From the NCBI GenBank assembly GCA_037389465.1, contig JAZARR010000123.1, forward strand, positions 2,054,501-2,118,500: a stretch of DNA of 64,000 bases, written 5' to 3'. The notes under the pieces were generated by a model. The model worked only from the letters and a program-made list of their open reading frames with translations, was not told the origin of the DNA and ran no database searches. This document shows, in pieces, positions 40,244 to 53,600 of this stretch. This DNA is from Baylisascaris procyonis. Lineage: Eukaryota; Nematoda; Chromadorea; Rhabditida; Ascarididae. Numbering within the stretch: position 1 is the stretch's first letter; the number at the start of each line of letters is the position of its first letter. The translations under genes and the position numbers were made by a program.

Positions 40244-42540
40244 TAGGGTGATCGTAATTGGACAAATAGATCCCTAAAGAATGAAAGTTCAACGCATAGT
40301 TCCACTTTGATTGTCATTCATATATATCTGTTTGCCTCTATTTTGGCTCCAGTCGGTTGAATTAGTTGTTTCATACAGAAATGAACACCTTTATAGGCAC
40401 AGGTGGATATGAGTGTAGATATGAGCATGTGAAAGCTGAACTATTCAGCACTTCTATTGCGGTTTATCAGTAAAAATGCCTTTACTTGAACCATTTAACA
40501 AAAAAAACTTTCAAATACTAAAGGAATGAATTTGCAATTTATAAATTATTTATAATTTTACATAATTTTTTATTATGAAATATAAAAAAGTTTTTTTCTC
40601 AAATATATTAATTCATATATTATTGATTATCAATTTGTAACAAATGTGATTGAAAAGATAGTTTAATGCTAACGGTATTTTTTATGTATTTTTGATTAGA
40701 AAAACCATTAAATGTTATTTCTATTCATTATTCTCTATAAAATCTCACTCATTTCAAATAATTCATTAAAATTACCGTTAAAATAATAGAGTAAGATAAT
40801 CTAAATGATAGTTCCATAGTTGGAATATATTTTTCATCCATTGCGTCAAGCATTTCGATAGCAATTGAATTGCAATATTCTTCTAAAGATCATCATTTTA
40901 TATCATCAGTTATTATGCGCTTATGCATAAAACATTAGATAATACGATGAATTAATGTAAAAGTTGTAAAAGTTTACAAATAAAATTATTTAAAATAGGA
41001 ATTTTGGCAGTAATTTAATTATCGAAGCAATTTATTGGTGTGATACTTCGAGCATTAAGATTAACTGTAAAGGTTGAAGCCAAAGACTTTGATCTCATGC
41101 TATTATATAGGATTAACGCAACATTATATCAAAGCTTTCTTTTATAATCTTAAATTTACTCATACTCTTAGCAAAGAAATTAGAAATGGTTGTCGATCAT
41201 CATTATTTGATCATCGGAACTTGTTTGCTTGCCTTATTTTGCAAACATTTCTTTAGAAAATAACCGCTATGTTAGCTTGATTAGAAAACCTGTTGAATAG
41301 TAAATGCACACTCTCTGAAGAAGCGAACCCCATAAATAGAAAGCCTTAGCTCAAATAAAAGTTTGCATTTATTCCAAATTCTCTTTCCGACAGTTGCTCG
41401 CATAGGTGAAAGGCTCAAATCTTTCTTCAGTAAAATGCTTAGGCCAAGGAACTGTGCCAAGGATTGCAGATAGGTGTATAAGGACTATTTCTTAGATACT
41501 ATTTCAGGAATTTTTTCACATATAGGATGCTTATTTAAGCCTTTTAAAAAATATCATTTTATCATCTTATCATTTATCAGATTTTATCGTTTGATTACGT
41601 CTTATCAGATTACAGATTATTTTATCGGATACACTTCTTAAACATTTGACGAATATCTATTTAAAAAATGATCATAATTCATAATCCTGTACAATATTAT
41701 TTCTATTAAACTCAATAATATTATATGAAATATGAAACAACATCGCCAACAAACCTAAATAAAACGACTTCGACAAGGAGTGAAGATAGTTGCGATGCAA
41801 CCACTCGACAACAATGTGAATAATGAAATAATTATTAATCTAACGTTTTTGATAAATGTTTTTCTAGCGATGAATTTTAGCATAGACGATTGATTTTTAT
41901 GATAGAGTATTATCGAATGTTTATACCAAACGATTTAAGCCAAATTCATAGAGACAGCTATTATTTCCAATGCAAAATCTGCTTTTGCATAAATCATTTT
42001 TCCAATCATTTGCATGAAAAAAATGACGACAAAAAATAATATTAATGTTAATCGATGCGGTATAGTTGGAAAAAAGATCCCAAGAACAATACTCCTCCCC
42101 ACTAATTTTATACGGAACGCAGGAACATAGACCTAAGTGTTCCTTGTGATTTTTGAAAAAAAAAAAAAACTAATTTCGGAGTCATTTTTGAACAATTTAA
42201 AAATTATATATTTCGCCTATCAGATATGACGTCTCTGAGATGTGATTGATCGTTATGAAGTTTTGATCGATAGGGCGATATAAAGCACAACTTAGTCTAA
42301 TAAAAATACCCGAATAGAGATGACTGTGATCTTTCAAAAGATTTTCTGCGATCATACTCATATGAGACATTCCTTTTGTAAAGCACTGAATATGCACAAG
42401 ATATGTCCACAGCTTCTATAGGGGCATCCTCTAGCATGAACCCATTGCCCATAAAATTAGTGATGGGAAATTTTGTAAGTTGGGATGAGAATAAGTGAAC
42501 TTTTCGGGGGTATTCCTTGGGGAAAACTGGAAACAAAGAA

Positions 42541-42970
42541 AGCACCTGAGGTTTCCTCCACGTATTTCTCTCCGATCGTTTTCTGATGCTTCGTGCATAT
42601 TCTCATCCGATAGTAGCAACTTTTATTGAAGAAAAGAAAACTTTTCGAGCAGCGAACTGGCTCAATTTTATCTCTCATCTTAGATTTTTATGCAAAATCG
42701 CATATCGCCCCACCTTTTCTCCTTATGGGAGCGCATATATCGTTTCATTCGATATTACTATTATGCTTGTTACCTTTTGGAATGTTTTGGGCAAGTAATG
42801 CTTATGAGGATTTCGAAGGAATAAACAGAAAAAGCCGAGGAAAAACGGATTAAATTGAGATCTACTGAATTCTACCAACAGCAAAAAAATGCAAATTTTG
42901 CTTTGTTCTTTGGGCATTCTCAGTTCTCTTCAAGAAGTTCCCCATCTTTCCGGGTATTTCTCATATGAAT
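42541..42970 (+). other. Gene-like island, possibly a decayed or unmodelled plus-strand gene
   Basis: Plus-strand frames look protein-like in sequence: a frame at 42,586-42,798 (YGSAYIVSFDITIMLVTFWN, a possible membrane segment), a frame ending NAYEDFEGINRKSRGKTD at 42,853, and a third reading AEEKRIKLRSTEFYQQQKN up to a possible donor CGG/GTATTT near 42,951. The last two frames differ by one base at an A5 run near 42,831. The minus strand is also open in places. I do not recognise a family; this could be exons, a pseudogene, or chance in GC-richer DNA. Confidence 0.2.
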
Positions 42971-44254
42971 CTTCCCGATTTCATGAACTGGAGATTATCG
43001 CCTGAATTCCTCGTTCATTTTCAAACTGACTGAAGTTGAGAATGAGTTTCAATTTCATTTCAGCCTATCAAGTTTAGATGAGTCGGGTTTTTTGAATTTT
43101 ATGCTTCATTGCATAAATAATTGATGCACTTTTTTGCATTTGCACTTTTTGCCTTTTTTTGCAAATTGCAACACAACATTATCGTATCTATTGTATATGT
43201 GTACATATGTATGCGTGTATCTGTCCAATAATATTGAAGCTAGAGTTGCAAAATTTCGCACATGTAATCTGTAGTATTTGCTTACAATGTAATATAGTAT
43301 ATCGATGCATAAATTTCGAAAGAAATCTAGGACAATGAAATGCGGGGAACGCTACATTTTAAATTGGTCGGTTTTCGGATCGTAAAGAAAATGAATGTTG
43401 CAAAGAATCTTAGCAAACGGTTAGATCACCTCATATGAATATATTTATTTATTGTACACTTCGCAAACAATTATTGCTGTTACAATTCCTCTCGTATATT
43501 TTCTAAATTTCGTCCAATAGGTGTAAAATAAAAATTCCAGGTAAGTCTTTTTTGAAAGTTTTAAATATTTTTGAACTTTTTTCACTTTTATTTATCAACA
43601 TTCGAGATGGTTCGAGAAAGCGTTCAGTCATTTGTGTTGAACTTATCAAATTTTATAACATTAATTTCTACATCTTACAATTTGAAGCTATAAAACACAT
43701 AGACAGATATATTGACAGTCCGTTTTGCCGTAATGAGCTTTGTACATGCAAATTTATGACAATATATAAGAGGTATCATTTATGATGTTTACCATTTGTA
43801 AACACAGCTTTAATTGCTTTTATTTCCTCTTTGTTTTTATTGTTTCAGAGCATTTACATAGACGATCGAACGACTTGTTATCGTCGAAAAAATTTGCATA
43901 TAGTACGCATCTACGTTTACAAGGGCACGTAGAAATATTGATGAAACATCATAAAAATCAAGATACGACATAGTCAACAAAACACAATTTGCGCTCTTCT
44001 TATCAACAAATTCTAAAGATAGGTCTTGCATATCTGATCGTTTTTTTATCGTAATGCAGCTGAATTATATTCCCCTAACAATAATACTCTTCATCATCAT
44101 ATTTGTACTCAATCTTAACGATTGCAGTAAAACTTTAACAACAATTACTGCGTCTATAATTACGCAAAGAAAAACTATAGCCAATAGCCGCAATTATCGT
44201 TTCGATGAAAAATTCGAATTTCTCTAAATTAATATGCATTATAACATAAACAAC
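42971..44254. other. AT-rich intergenic DNA downstream of the BPI gene
   Basis: No supported gene. TGCA- and TTTGCA-rich sequence at about 43,105-43,170 is locally repetitive. Short open frames at 43,552-43,973 have no recognisable motif. Confidence 0.6.
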
Positions 44255-44260
44255 TTTATT
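44255..44260 (-). terminator. Polyadenylation signal AATAAA of the BPI-family gene
   Basis: AATAAA on the minus strand (TTTATT on plus, 44,255-44,260) lies about 66 bases after the stop codon at 44,328-44,326, a normal distance for a short animal 3' UTR. Confidence 0.65.
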
Positions 44261-44325
44261 TTTATATCGTTATAAAAATTTATGCAAAAAAAAACTTATT
44301 ATACAACCGTAATGAACGAAAACAA

Positions 44326-44618
44326 TTATGTTCGTTCCCAGTGATAATTTGAGTTTCTATTCGTTGATGGTGGGTAGAAATCTTTTTCTATATCCACATC
44401 GGCTTGTATTAGAAATACACCATTCATAACAGCAATTAATGTATTTTTTATAGAAGAATTGTTACTCACATCTAATGTAATACCATTTTTGAGTTTTTCG
44501 TTTACTAAATTAATTAGCGCACCTTTTGTCGCATCACGTAAACCTCCTAATGAATCGATTGGCAAATCGAAGAAATCCACATCGTTTTTATACTCAAATG
44601 ACGGTATTGAAAGTGATC
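44326..44618 (-). CDS. BPI-family gene exon 11 (last), stop codon
   Basis: Acceptor is TTTTATAG. Residues 502-598 start SLSIPSFEYKNDVDFFDLPI, continue with LINLVNEKLKNGITL (the closing VNEKLQKG-type helix of BPI), then VFLIQADVDIEKDFY, and end at TAA (44,328-44,326). The short polar tail NSNYHWERT lies beyond the conserved domain. Confidence 0.92.
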
Positions 44619-47600
44619 CTATAAAAGAAAAAATTATTTTTTTTTTATTTATTCGGATTTTTATTTATTATTTTTATTTAAAGCTGCATATTCGAAGAGA
44701 TCAATTATTTTCTATTCTATTCTATTTATTTTAATGAAATTACATCGAAGTGGGAAATATTTTAGTGATCTAGAAACGATGGATCATTTTTATAATTGGA
44801 TGAGATGGATTGGTCAGTTACGTAAATATTTATTTAAAAAAACAGTTTTTGATGTGACTGGCTGATTGTATCAACGTTCATCGAAACAAGTTTATAGCTA
44901 ACATTCGACTGACTATACAATAAACCTTGTATATATCAATTCTACAACATTTTTGTTATACAAATAACTTGGGTTATCATTACAAACTCCGCCCTATCTC
45001 CCAATGACCCTGGTCCCACCTCCCTGACCTCAATCTCCCCAATTAAACGAGACTAGCCATAAACTTAGAAGACTATTCACGTGACCAGCAATCACACTGC
45101 AAGAATGTGGCGAAGTAATTTGAAATGTCGCAAAATTAGTTACCAAATTTTAGTTCCACCTTAGAAAAAGAAAATTTTGAGAGCGCACGGTCCGCCATAT
45201 TGATCTCTGCACTGAATTTTTGACCAAAATTTAGCCATTCGCAGATCAATACCTCATATATTGGTGATGAAAATTCGGAAATCTCAAAGCTGTGGCGAAA
45301 AATACCCGCCCGTATTTAATCGAGGTGATGGTTGGGAGGGGGAGGGAAGGAGGGAGATAAATGCTATGAATGGCCTCTATAGGAAATCGTCAATTTGTAA
45401 GCGGCTGAATTTACCGCCTTAGCTTCTATGCTTACGAGTTGAAAGTGACGGTGCATGTAAACGATTTTATTAAGTAAAAATAGTAGAAAAATTTGCATAT
45501 GACTGCATATGCAGTAAAACAAGTACTCAAAAACTTACCGTACACGCGTCCATTCTGTGTCTTCATCTTGGCGACTACTGTAGCCTCAAATGGTATAACG
45601 CCGATTTTCTTTGTTGTACCCTCCAAATAAAATAGCGCACGCCCTTCGAGATATACTGTTATCGTTTCTAAATCATTTTTCTTAATTTGTTGAGAAATGA
45701 TACCGAAATGGTCTTAAGTTACGGTACACATAACTTGCTAGTCGTATTCTTTATTATATTTTTTGCACATATGTAACAAACGTTTCTAATATTCAATGAA
45801 TGTTCACTGCGGTGATAAATGAGAACTTGAACTGTAGTTAAGGAGACGTAAACAGCGCAAAAAAAAACACGAGCGAATTTCAGGTTTGTACCATTCATTT
45901 CGGTTTATACCATTCCGGTTCATTTGCACCTAATGAGTCGGAATTAGATGCAACGGTAATATCAGCGACTCATTTTTGTTTCCATTAGCTGCTTTTGCGC
46001 ACATGTGGTTGATATTAACATCGTCCATTAATGCAGAGGAAATTCTCTTCACTATCGCACGTTTTTTTCCATATATAAAATCATTCATATTGCGCCATTA
46101 ACGTAGGAATGTTCCTTCGCCCCACCGTCATCCACCCGTCATCCCTTCTCTTATAAACAATTAGGCCCTACAACATTGAGCAATGAGCAATGCTTACCTT
46201 GTGTGAGACGCACACGTGGTGGTTTCGTAGTACGTACGATCATCTCGAGTTGTCTATTAGGATATTTTTCGCCCGCCTCAGGAACACTATCCGATAGACA
46301 AACTTCATCGAGTTGACAAGAAGTTCGTAACAATTTTTCAAATACTGGAGTTTGAGAACCAATCCGAAATACAAGCGCCGCAATGCTGCAACGCAAGATG
46401 TTTTAGTAACATTTTTCAGTAATTTGTCAAATGTTTTATTTATTAATTTTTGCAGGCTTTTTTTGGGGGAAGGGGGAGGGAAGGCTTCGATATTACTGTT
46501 ACAGGTTTTAATTGAACTTCGTTTAATGTATGGATCTCGAAAGAAGCAGTTCCGGATGGACCTCGATAAGAAGCAATTCTTCCGAGTTTCATGGGGGTCT
46601 TCACCCATTTGCCTGAGAAATCATCTGATGATAGGAGTCCCTTTGGCAGAAACTATCGTTTTTATTTTGCCCTTACATTTGCTTTCTGCTGCGACGCTAT
46701 CGTTTCTTTCCTCACCAATTTTCCGTCTTTACAATCAACCCCTCTTGCAACGTCCAAATTGCTCTACGATGAAATTGCCTCTTCTTTAAAAATCGCTACC
46801 AGACTTTTCGCCCAAAGTTTCAATAAACCGCTGAACAGTCTTTTCGTTAAGATCCCACACAGTAAAATCGGTTATCGTCAAGGTCTTCCTCACCAACAAA
46901 AATGGTCTCTCGATATCAAACTACCTTCATCTTATTCCAGATTAGTAGATGATCGAATGCATTCATGCTTTTGTTAGCCCTCAACAATTAGTGGTCAGGA
47001 ATTGTGCAATACGTATTCCTTTTCACGTTTAATTGTAATCCATTATGCTGATCACAGGTGAACGTATGAATAAAAACTTATTTGAACTGTAGAGATCCTA
47101 TCGCAATAATAGAGATTGAATTTTCGTAGAATTTTGCGATTGCTTGAAATCTAATCTTCGGCGACAACTCTATTTGAATGCTCATTTAATTTGCGAAATT
47201 GGGTGGCGTCATAATCAGAAAGCAAAGCAATCAGTTGAATATAACCTTAATATCCCAAAGAATAGATGCAAAGACGTCTATGGGTGGGTGGAGAGTAGGT
47301 TTGATCCTCTATTAATATATGTTACTTTTGACAATTATATTGAAGAATTTTTTTCTCCGTTCGCAATTTTACTAATGAATCCATGTTGATGAATATTAAT
47401 TTTATGCGCTATTCAATCAACAGAACCAAAAAGAAAACAACTAACAAATATATCCCTAAAATACGTACAAAAAAAAGTTACATACTTATGTGCTTTTAGC
47501 AATAATGTATTAACGGTATATTCAGAGAACAACAATTCGAGCATTTTCCCATTCGATGGCGATACAAATTTAAGACTCGATGGACGTGTATATGGATTCT

Positions 47601-50600
47601 GTAATATTATTGCCGCATTATTGGTTCAATGAATCAAGAAATATTATAATCTCATCATCCATTGAGACGATAACGATTGTTCGGAAGAAGTGAGAAGAAA
47701 AGCTTAATGAAATCTATTTATTTATATATCCGAATAAACGAACCTTCTTTAAATTGTCGATATTAAAGGTTTATCATATATCAAAGTAGAAGAATTCATC
47801 AATCTAATTGTATTTTAGAATCGATCATTAAAATTAAGTCCATTGAAAATTTAATTTCGAAGTTTTTTTTTTTTTTTAAATTATAAGGCAAAAAAGTTTC
47901 ATGCTATTGAAGAGCGTTTATTACTTTCGACTACAGAATATTTTACACTTTTCAATAACATCTATTCCTTATATATTGAATTTCATTAATTCTTTTCGCT
48001 AGTGTTCCAAAAAAAAGTGAATCATAACGGAGGCGATCTGTACATATCCATATATGCATATTTTATCTTCTAGTTCAATTTTATGCAAATATATCATCCG
48101 TTCTTTGTTGCAGTGCTCATAAAACTCCTACTAAATTTTCATAAATAAAATCTGTTGTAAAAACCGAAAGAGTCAGATGCGAAGAAAAACATTTTTTTTT
48201 TGGACAAGATAGTTGACCAGCGGGCTAAAAAGTTATACCAGTAATTAGTCGATCATAATTGTTCATATGAACTTTAATGAAACCCGTTTGTTCACAAAGT
48301 GCTATTCTCTAAGAAGCGTAGATCATTAGCAATCTTTGATACATTAGATCGATGAGTCGTTTGCCACAAAATTCTTTTTTTTTTCAATTCCTAAATAAGA
48401 ATCAGATAATAACCGGTTCAACATTAGTGTAATTGCTAGTAATGTGCAAATGGTTGTATACTCGTGTATGAAGATAACAGTATGATATAACGGTTTACCT
48501 AACTTGTATATTATTTAGTGAGATTAATATAAAATATATTATCTCACTGAATTGTATGTAAATTTAGCGCATTTTTATTTGTAAATTTTTCCAAATATTT
48601 CGTTTAGTTTCTAAGCAAAATGAGAAAATATTCAGAGAAATTATTTCATTAATCAAATAAATTTAAAATGAATAAAAAAATTGTCAAAGTGAATAACCTT
48701 TATGAATGTACCATCTCGTAAGAAAACATCACCATTAACGCCAATAAAAAATTTATCGTATGTTGCACTTGTATCGAGAACACCTAACGAAATCATCAAC
48801 GATGATAATTTCTCCTATAATCGTATAAAAATTATCACTATTAAGTTGTGATATTTTTAATCACTAATGGAAATATTAAAAGAAAAATTTTTATTTATTT
48901 TTGTTTGTATTACTCTTTTATCTCATCGAGAGAATCACCCATGACCAAAAAATAGGAGAATATGAATCCAATTGATTCAAAATAATTCATTCGAATATTT
49001 TCATTGAATTAAAAATTTTTTTCCGGCAATATAAAAATTTGCGAAACATTGGGATCGCATTAAGATCCAAAGAATTCCACCGCCCCCACCCTTTTCACAT
49101 CAAATCCTCCCGACCACTCAGGTTGTTTTTTGAGCGCAAAATTCATATACAACTAACAAATAAATATGTCGTCGTTGGTTCCGCATTCAGAGAAAAATAA
49201 ATAAGTAAACATTACTGGCACTAATGCAGCAATTGAAGTGATATAGTAAATCTTAGGCAGTAAGTACGAGTAATTCTTACCACATTAAAAGTGGTTCCCA
49301 GCGGTAATGTTGCCAAATGTGAGGAGGAAACCGGGACTTTCGCCGGAATTGTAACGGTAGCCGAATGCACATTTCGCACCGATTGGGCACGAACGATATT
49401 CGGGACGCGTCGACCACGACGATTTTCACGATTGCGCTGGATTAGATCTACAGAAGAGAGACGTTTAGCCTGATACATTGATATTGCCATTCTCTATCTT
49501 AATAAAAGAAAGTTAAGCCGAAATTAATAGATGTATATCGAAATTTTCTACATTATAACGAGTTTCTTACGCATTCATCTGCCATTATTTCATAAAAAAG
49601 AAGAGCATTGAAAACAATCATCACGTCATGATATTGCCAGCTAGTTCATATCACTAATTTGCAATATTGCCAGCCGTTTGTTTATTGCCAGCCGTTTGCC
49701 TATGTTCTGAAATATTGTGTGAAAAATCTACCCCGAGAAATACGGCCTGGAGTTACTGCTGCAGCTCGAGTGCGTCGTCGTGGAGTTTCACTTTTCTTAA
49801 ATGAAAAAAGAAAGTTATAAATATTTGAGCACATTTTTAAAAAAAATTTGAGTCACGATGAAAAATTATTCTCTCATAAAATAATTACAAAGCTTGTTGG
49901 AAAATTTTTCATTCTACAGTATAGTCGCATTAAAAAGTGGATGAAGAGACATCCTGAAAGAAATTGGTACGATATGTGCTTTTTTGCGTCCCATTCATCT
50001 AATCAACCATTTTCATGAATTGACAACAGTATGAATAAACTATACACAATAGTCGTTCCATATCCGATGTTTTATGATCGCATCTACAAATCTGTAAAAG
50101 ATTTGTCTAAGGGGTTACTGCAGTCGGAATAAATATGATAAATAAAATACCTGAAAAAGCTTAAGAAGGTCTCTAACGGATATTGCACTCGGAACTTTTG
50201 CAAGACGGGTATTGAATTCCCCTTCGATGATATCTTGAACGTTACCACATACTGTCCTTTGTAATACATCCTCTGCTTTCTCGTTCATTTGAGCCTTAAT
50301 TCAAATGTAGCCATCGACTATGTTCAACAATCATGATGTTCATCATTAATTATTTTACCTTCGTGGGTTGCTGATCGATCACCTATAGACGTATGAAATG
50401 CATCTAAAGGTCATAGTTCGAACTATAGAGTACATTTAGTACATGGTGGAGATCTTTATTTCGGAGGAATATGATTGGGGAATCCGGAAATTTTATTTCT
50501 GGGAAAAAACTTTGCTTCTGGGAAAAAAGTGCGTGTGATTGGAAAAAAAAAAGAGATCATAAGTTTGGCGGATTGGCACACTAAATGATCATTTTTAAAC

Positions 50601-53600
50601 AACGATCAATGCGAGAATATTTCCCGGAAAAAATCCATTTCATATTTGCGCATTATGAAAATTTTTGGTGAAAAATATAAAAACATAAAAATTTATAAAA
50701 TTATTCGAAAACATATATAAAAATTCAATCGACTAATTTATCATCTAGATGAGATTAGTCTATTTCGTTGATCTACTAAGGAAAAAATTTTAATTTTGAA
50801 AACAAATTGTATGTATGCCACATTATGCGCTTTCCTATTCGAAACCAATCGTTTCAACCAACAATTTTGCATTTCTCTAACAAATATGCTTTCACATTTC
50901 CATGATACATCCAGAATTTTCAGGAGTGCAAAACAAATATACGCATATCATAGCATCCCTAATGAATCATTCCACAATTATTTAAAATTAATACTTTTAA
51001 TCTTTTTATATCATTGAATGCAAAAATATTTACCATATAGGACTATCCAACTCATTGATTGTCTAGTTGAAAATCGTAAACTCTCTCTAGATGATCGTTC
51101 TACCTGTCGGAGAGGAAAAAAAAACTTCAAAGAGGTCTAAATATGTGATTGCATTGAATTGAACTCAATACATCTATAGCTTTATGGCACATAAGCATCA
51201 TCAACACAGATCAATTCGGGTTTGAATGGAAAATATGACCTCAACAAAACTAAAATACAACCAAAAAACCTCCACCGATTAAGAACTGGTTGCCGAACAC
51301 AAAACTGCGTTGTTTGTCACGAATAAGAGCTAAAAACACCCAATTGTGCTATTCAATCAATAATTTTTTTCTTCGCTTATAATACGAGTGTAGTGCGAGA
51401 AGTAAGAAGTGTGTTTTTAAGCTTGCGAATTTGTACTTTGTTCATTTCAAATTTTGAAGGAAAAAAACTTCAAAGATTACCTGATATTTAAGATTAACTA
51501 TACTCGTTAATAGTCCCATATTTTCGACTTTAGCGATTGTAGCACCTTTTCGGATATAACATGAGACAAGTCGAAGATAGGCTTTCTCTTCGTTGGTTTT
51601 TTGAATATCAAGTACTGCACCCACTTCCATTTGTGTAGCCGTTACGGCTAATGTACCGGCTGCCGGAACTGAGATCGGAATTGGGGGCACCAATTGTAAT
51701 TGTCCTGATATCGACGCTGTGATGCTTCAATGTATAATTTTAAAAAAATTTGAAAATTTCAGATCATTTCAATAGAACATAGCTGATAAAAAAAGCTTCT
51801 AACATTGCAAGAAAACAGTTTCAACGAACTTTTTTTCCACATTACGATGAAATTTTACAACAATTTAGTATCACTGATAGCTTACAACGAAAATTTATGA
51901 CTCGATAAGCTTATTTGTCTCAGATATGAAGTGAGAGGAAAAAATAAACGCTAAATAGAGAAGGAAACTTGATAGCCAAAAATGATAAGAGCTAATGGAA
52001 GAAAAGGAAATTGCATGAATTTTTGAATACAAACAGTACCGAGGAATTTTATTAGATTTTGTTAGCTTCATAAAAATAAATATCTTAATTATATATTCAT
52101 GGGTTTAATCATTTATAAATATTTATGTTTACATTAATATTGATTTACATTATTTGTACTTTATCTATATATGCATATATACACTTACATATATAAGAAG
52201 GTATGTAACTGCATAGGGATATATTAGAACATGTAAAAGGCATTGCTTGCAGATCATTTTTTTACTTAATCAAATAAGCTGAAGTCATAAATTTTTGCCT
52301 GTTGTATTTTCTGAATCTTTGCCTAGCTTTATATTGAAAACTCTTTGAAATTTGAAGTAAACTAGTTCAAAACTTTGCGTCTATGTCCAAAGAAAACAAT
52401 TTTCGCCGTTTTCTAACAATACCACGTTTATACGTTCGGATGGTTGCGTTTGCCTGCTTGTTTGATAGCACTTACTCAGAAGACATTGAAGCTTGACCTA
52501 TAGAAATTGGTTTTAACAAAGTACAACGCAAGGTAATCTCTCTCTCATTTCAAGTTTGAAATAGTTCTACTAGCGTTGAAAAGGATGCTGAATTATAAAC
52601 ATGCCGAAAAATCTCCATACATTCTATATCGATCGGTTTTTCATTGCACACTACTTTGGCTAGTATGAATGAAACAAGTAAAACAAAAGGCACATATTCT
52701 TATATGCCGACAAAAGGAGGTTTTGCGTTCCACTCATCCGGTAGCCAACTTTTTTTGGGTTGGAGGGGTCGCGGAATGGGCACAATAAATAATCAACTAA
52801 AAAGATTCATGTTTGCACATTTGAGATGGTACCAACACTTATTCAAATCCTCTACAAAAATGATTTATTTTCATAAACTTTTACTAGCTGCTATTTTAAA
52901 TCCCATTAAAATAACGTCATTCCCTCGTGCGTGCATGTTTGCATTGGCCAACCTATTTGTCTGAAAGTTACAACTCGAATATCATTGAAGCTAGATAAAA
53001 TTTATTGGATATGATGACATCTATCACAGCATTCAAAATGATTGATCAATAACGGAAAGCGTTGTGTGCAACTAAATGTGACAAATAATTTGTGTGCACT
53101 TCACGTCAATCGATCGCACATCTTTTGTCGATCTTTTTACAAAAAAAAAAAAAAAACGAATTTCTGTCAAATATAGTGCATGCGAAGGAGGGGGCAGAAG
53201 GAAGGAGGAAGCAAGGTTAAATCGGATAAAATATGACGTCACTGCTGTGCATACCTTCCTATCTATGACCTCTTATGGAAGTGGTTGATCAAATGTGGAG
53301 GATATAGAAGCTTATATCTTGCTAGCTCTTCGAGCACTGTTTCATCATTTATCATCAAACGTTGTCGAGCCATAAAATCGAACTTTCTGTGAAAAATTTG
53401 TACAGGCGAACAGGTGAATTAAAACATGAACAACATCAATCATTTCGCTCAACTATTGTTTCATTTGAGCACATGGAATTGGCTAATCGAATGAGCGGCG
53501 CGTAAAAGCACATATCGCGCTGGCTCTTCTGGCGCATTTCTCCATATATTTTGTGACCTGATAAATGTGAGGCAAAAATCCGAGCAATTTTTTCGCCGCC

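Larger units (their letters stand above)
39110..42540. other. AT-rich intergenic DNA
   Basis: No supported gene on either strand. Short open frames exist (for example 39,990-40,175 plus) but lack recognisable motifs or convincing splice context. The segment contains a perfect hairpin (39,654-39,674), a 16-bp triple repeat (40,196-40,243), and TTATCA-rich degenerate sequence at about 41,560-41,640. Confidence 0.6.

Noticed and set aside
49482..49494. Using the ATG at 49,490 as a gene start or the TAAG/TAG acceptors near 49,495 for BPI exon 6
   Set aside because: Neither joins exon 5 (phase 1) without a stop or frame clash. Acceptor CTTCTGTAG at 49,448 fits exactly.
51717..51718. Acceptor CACAG for BPI exon 3
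   Set aside because: It would require a phase-1 donor from exon 2, which ends in phase 2. The upstream TTGAAG acceptor fits and keeps the BPI strand ITASISG.
52665..52964. 99-codon plus-strand ATG frame in BPI intron 2
   Set aside because: No recognisable motif, no splice context, opposite strand to the host gene; treated as chance.
53094..53288. 64-codon plus frame with a poly-lysine run
   Set aside because: The lysines come from an A16 homopolymer and the remainder from a purine-rich tract. There is no independent evidence of coding.
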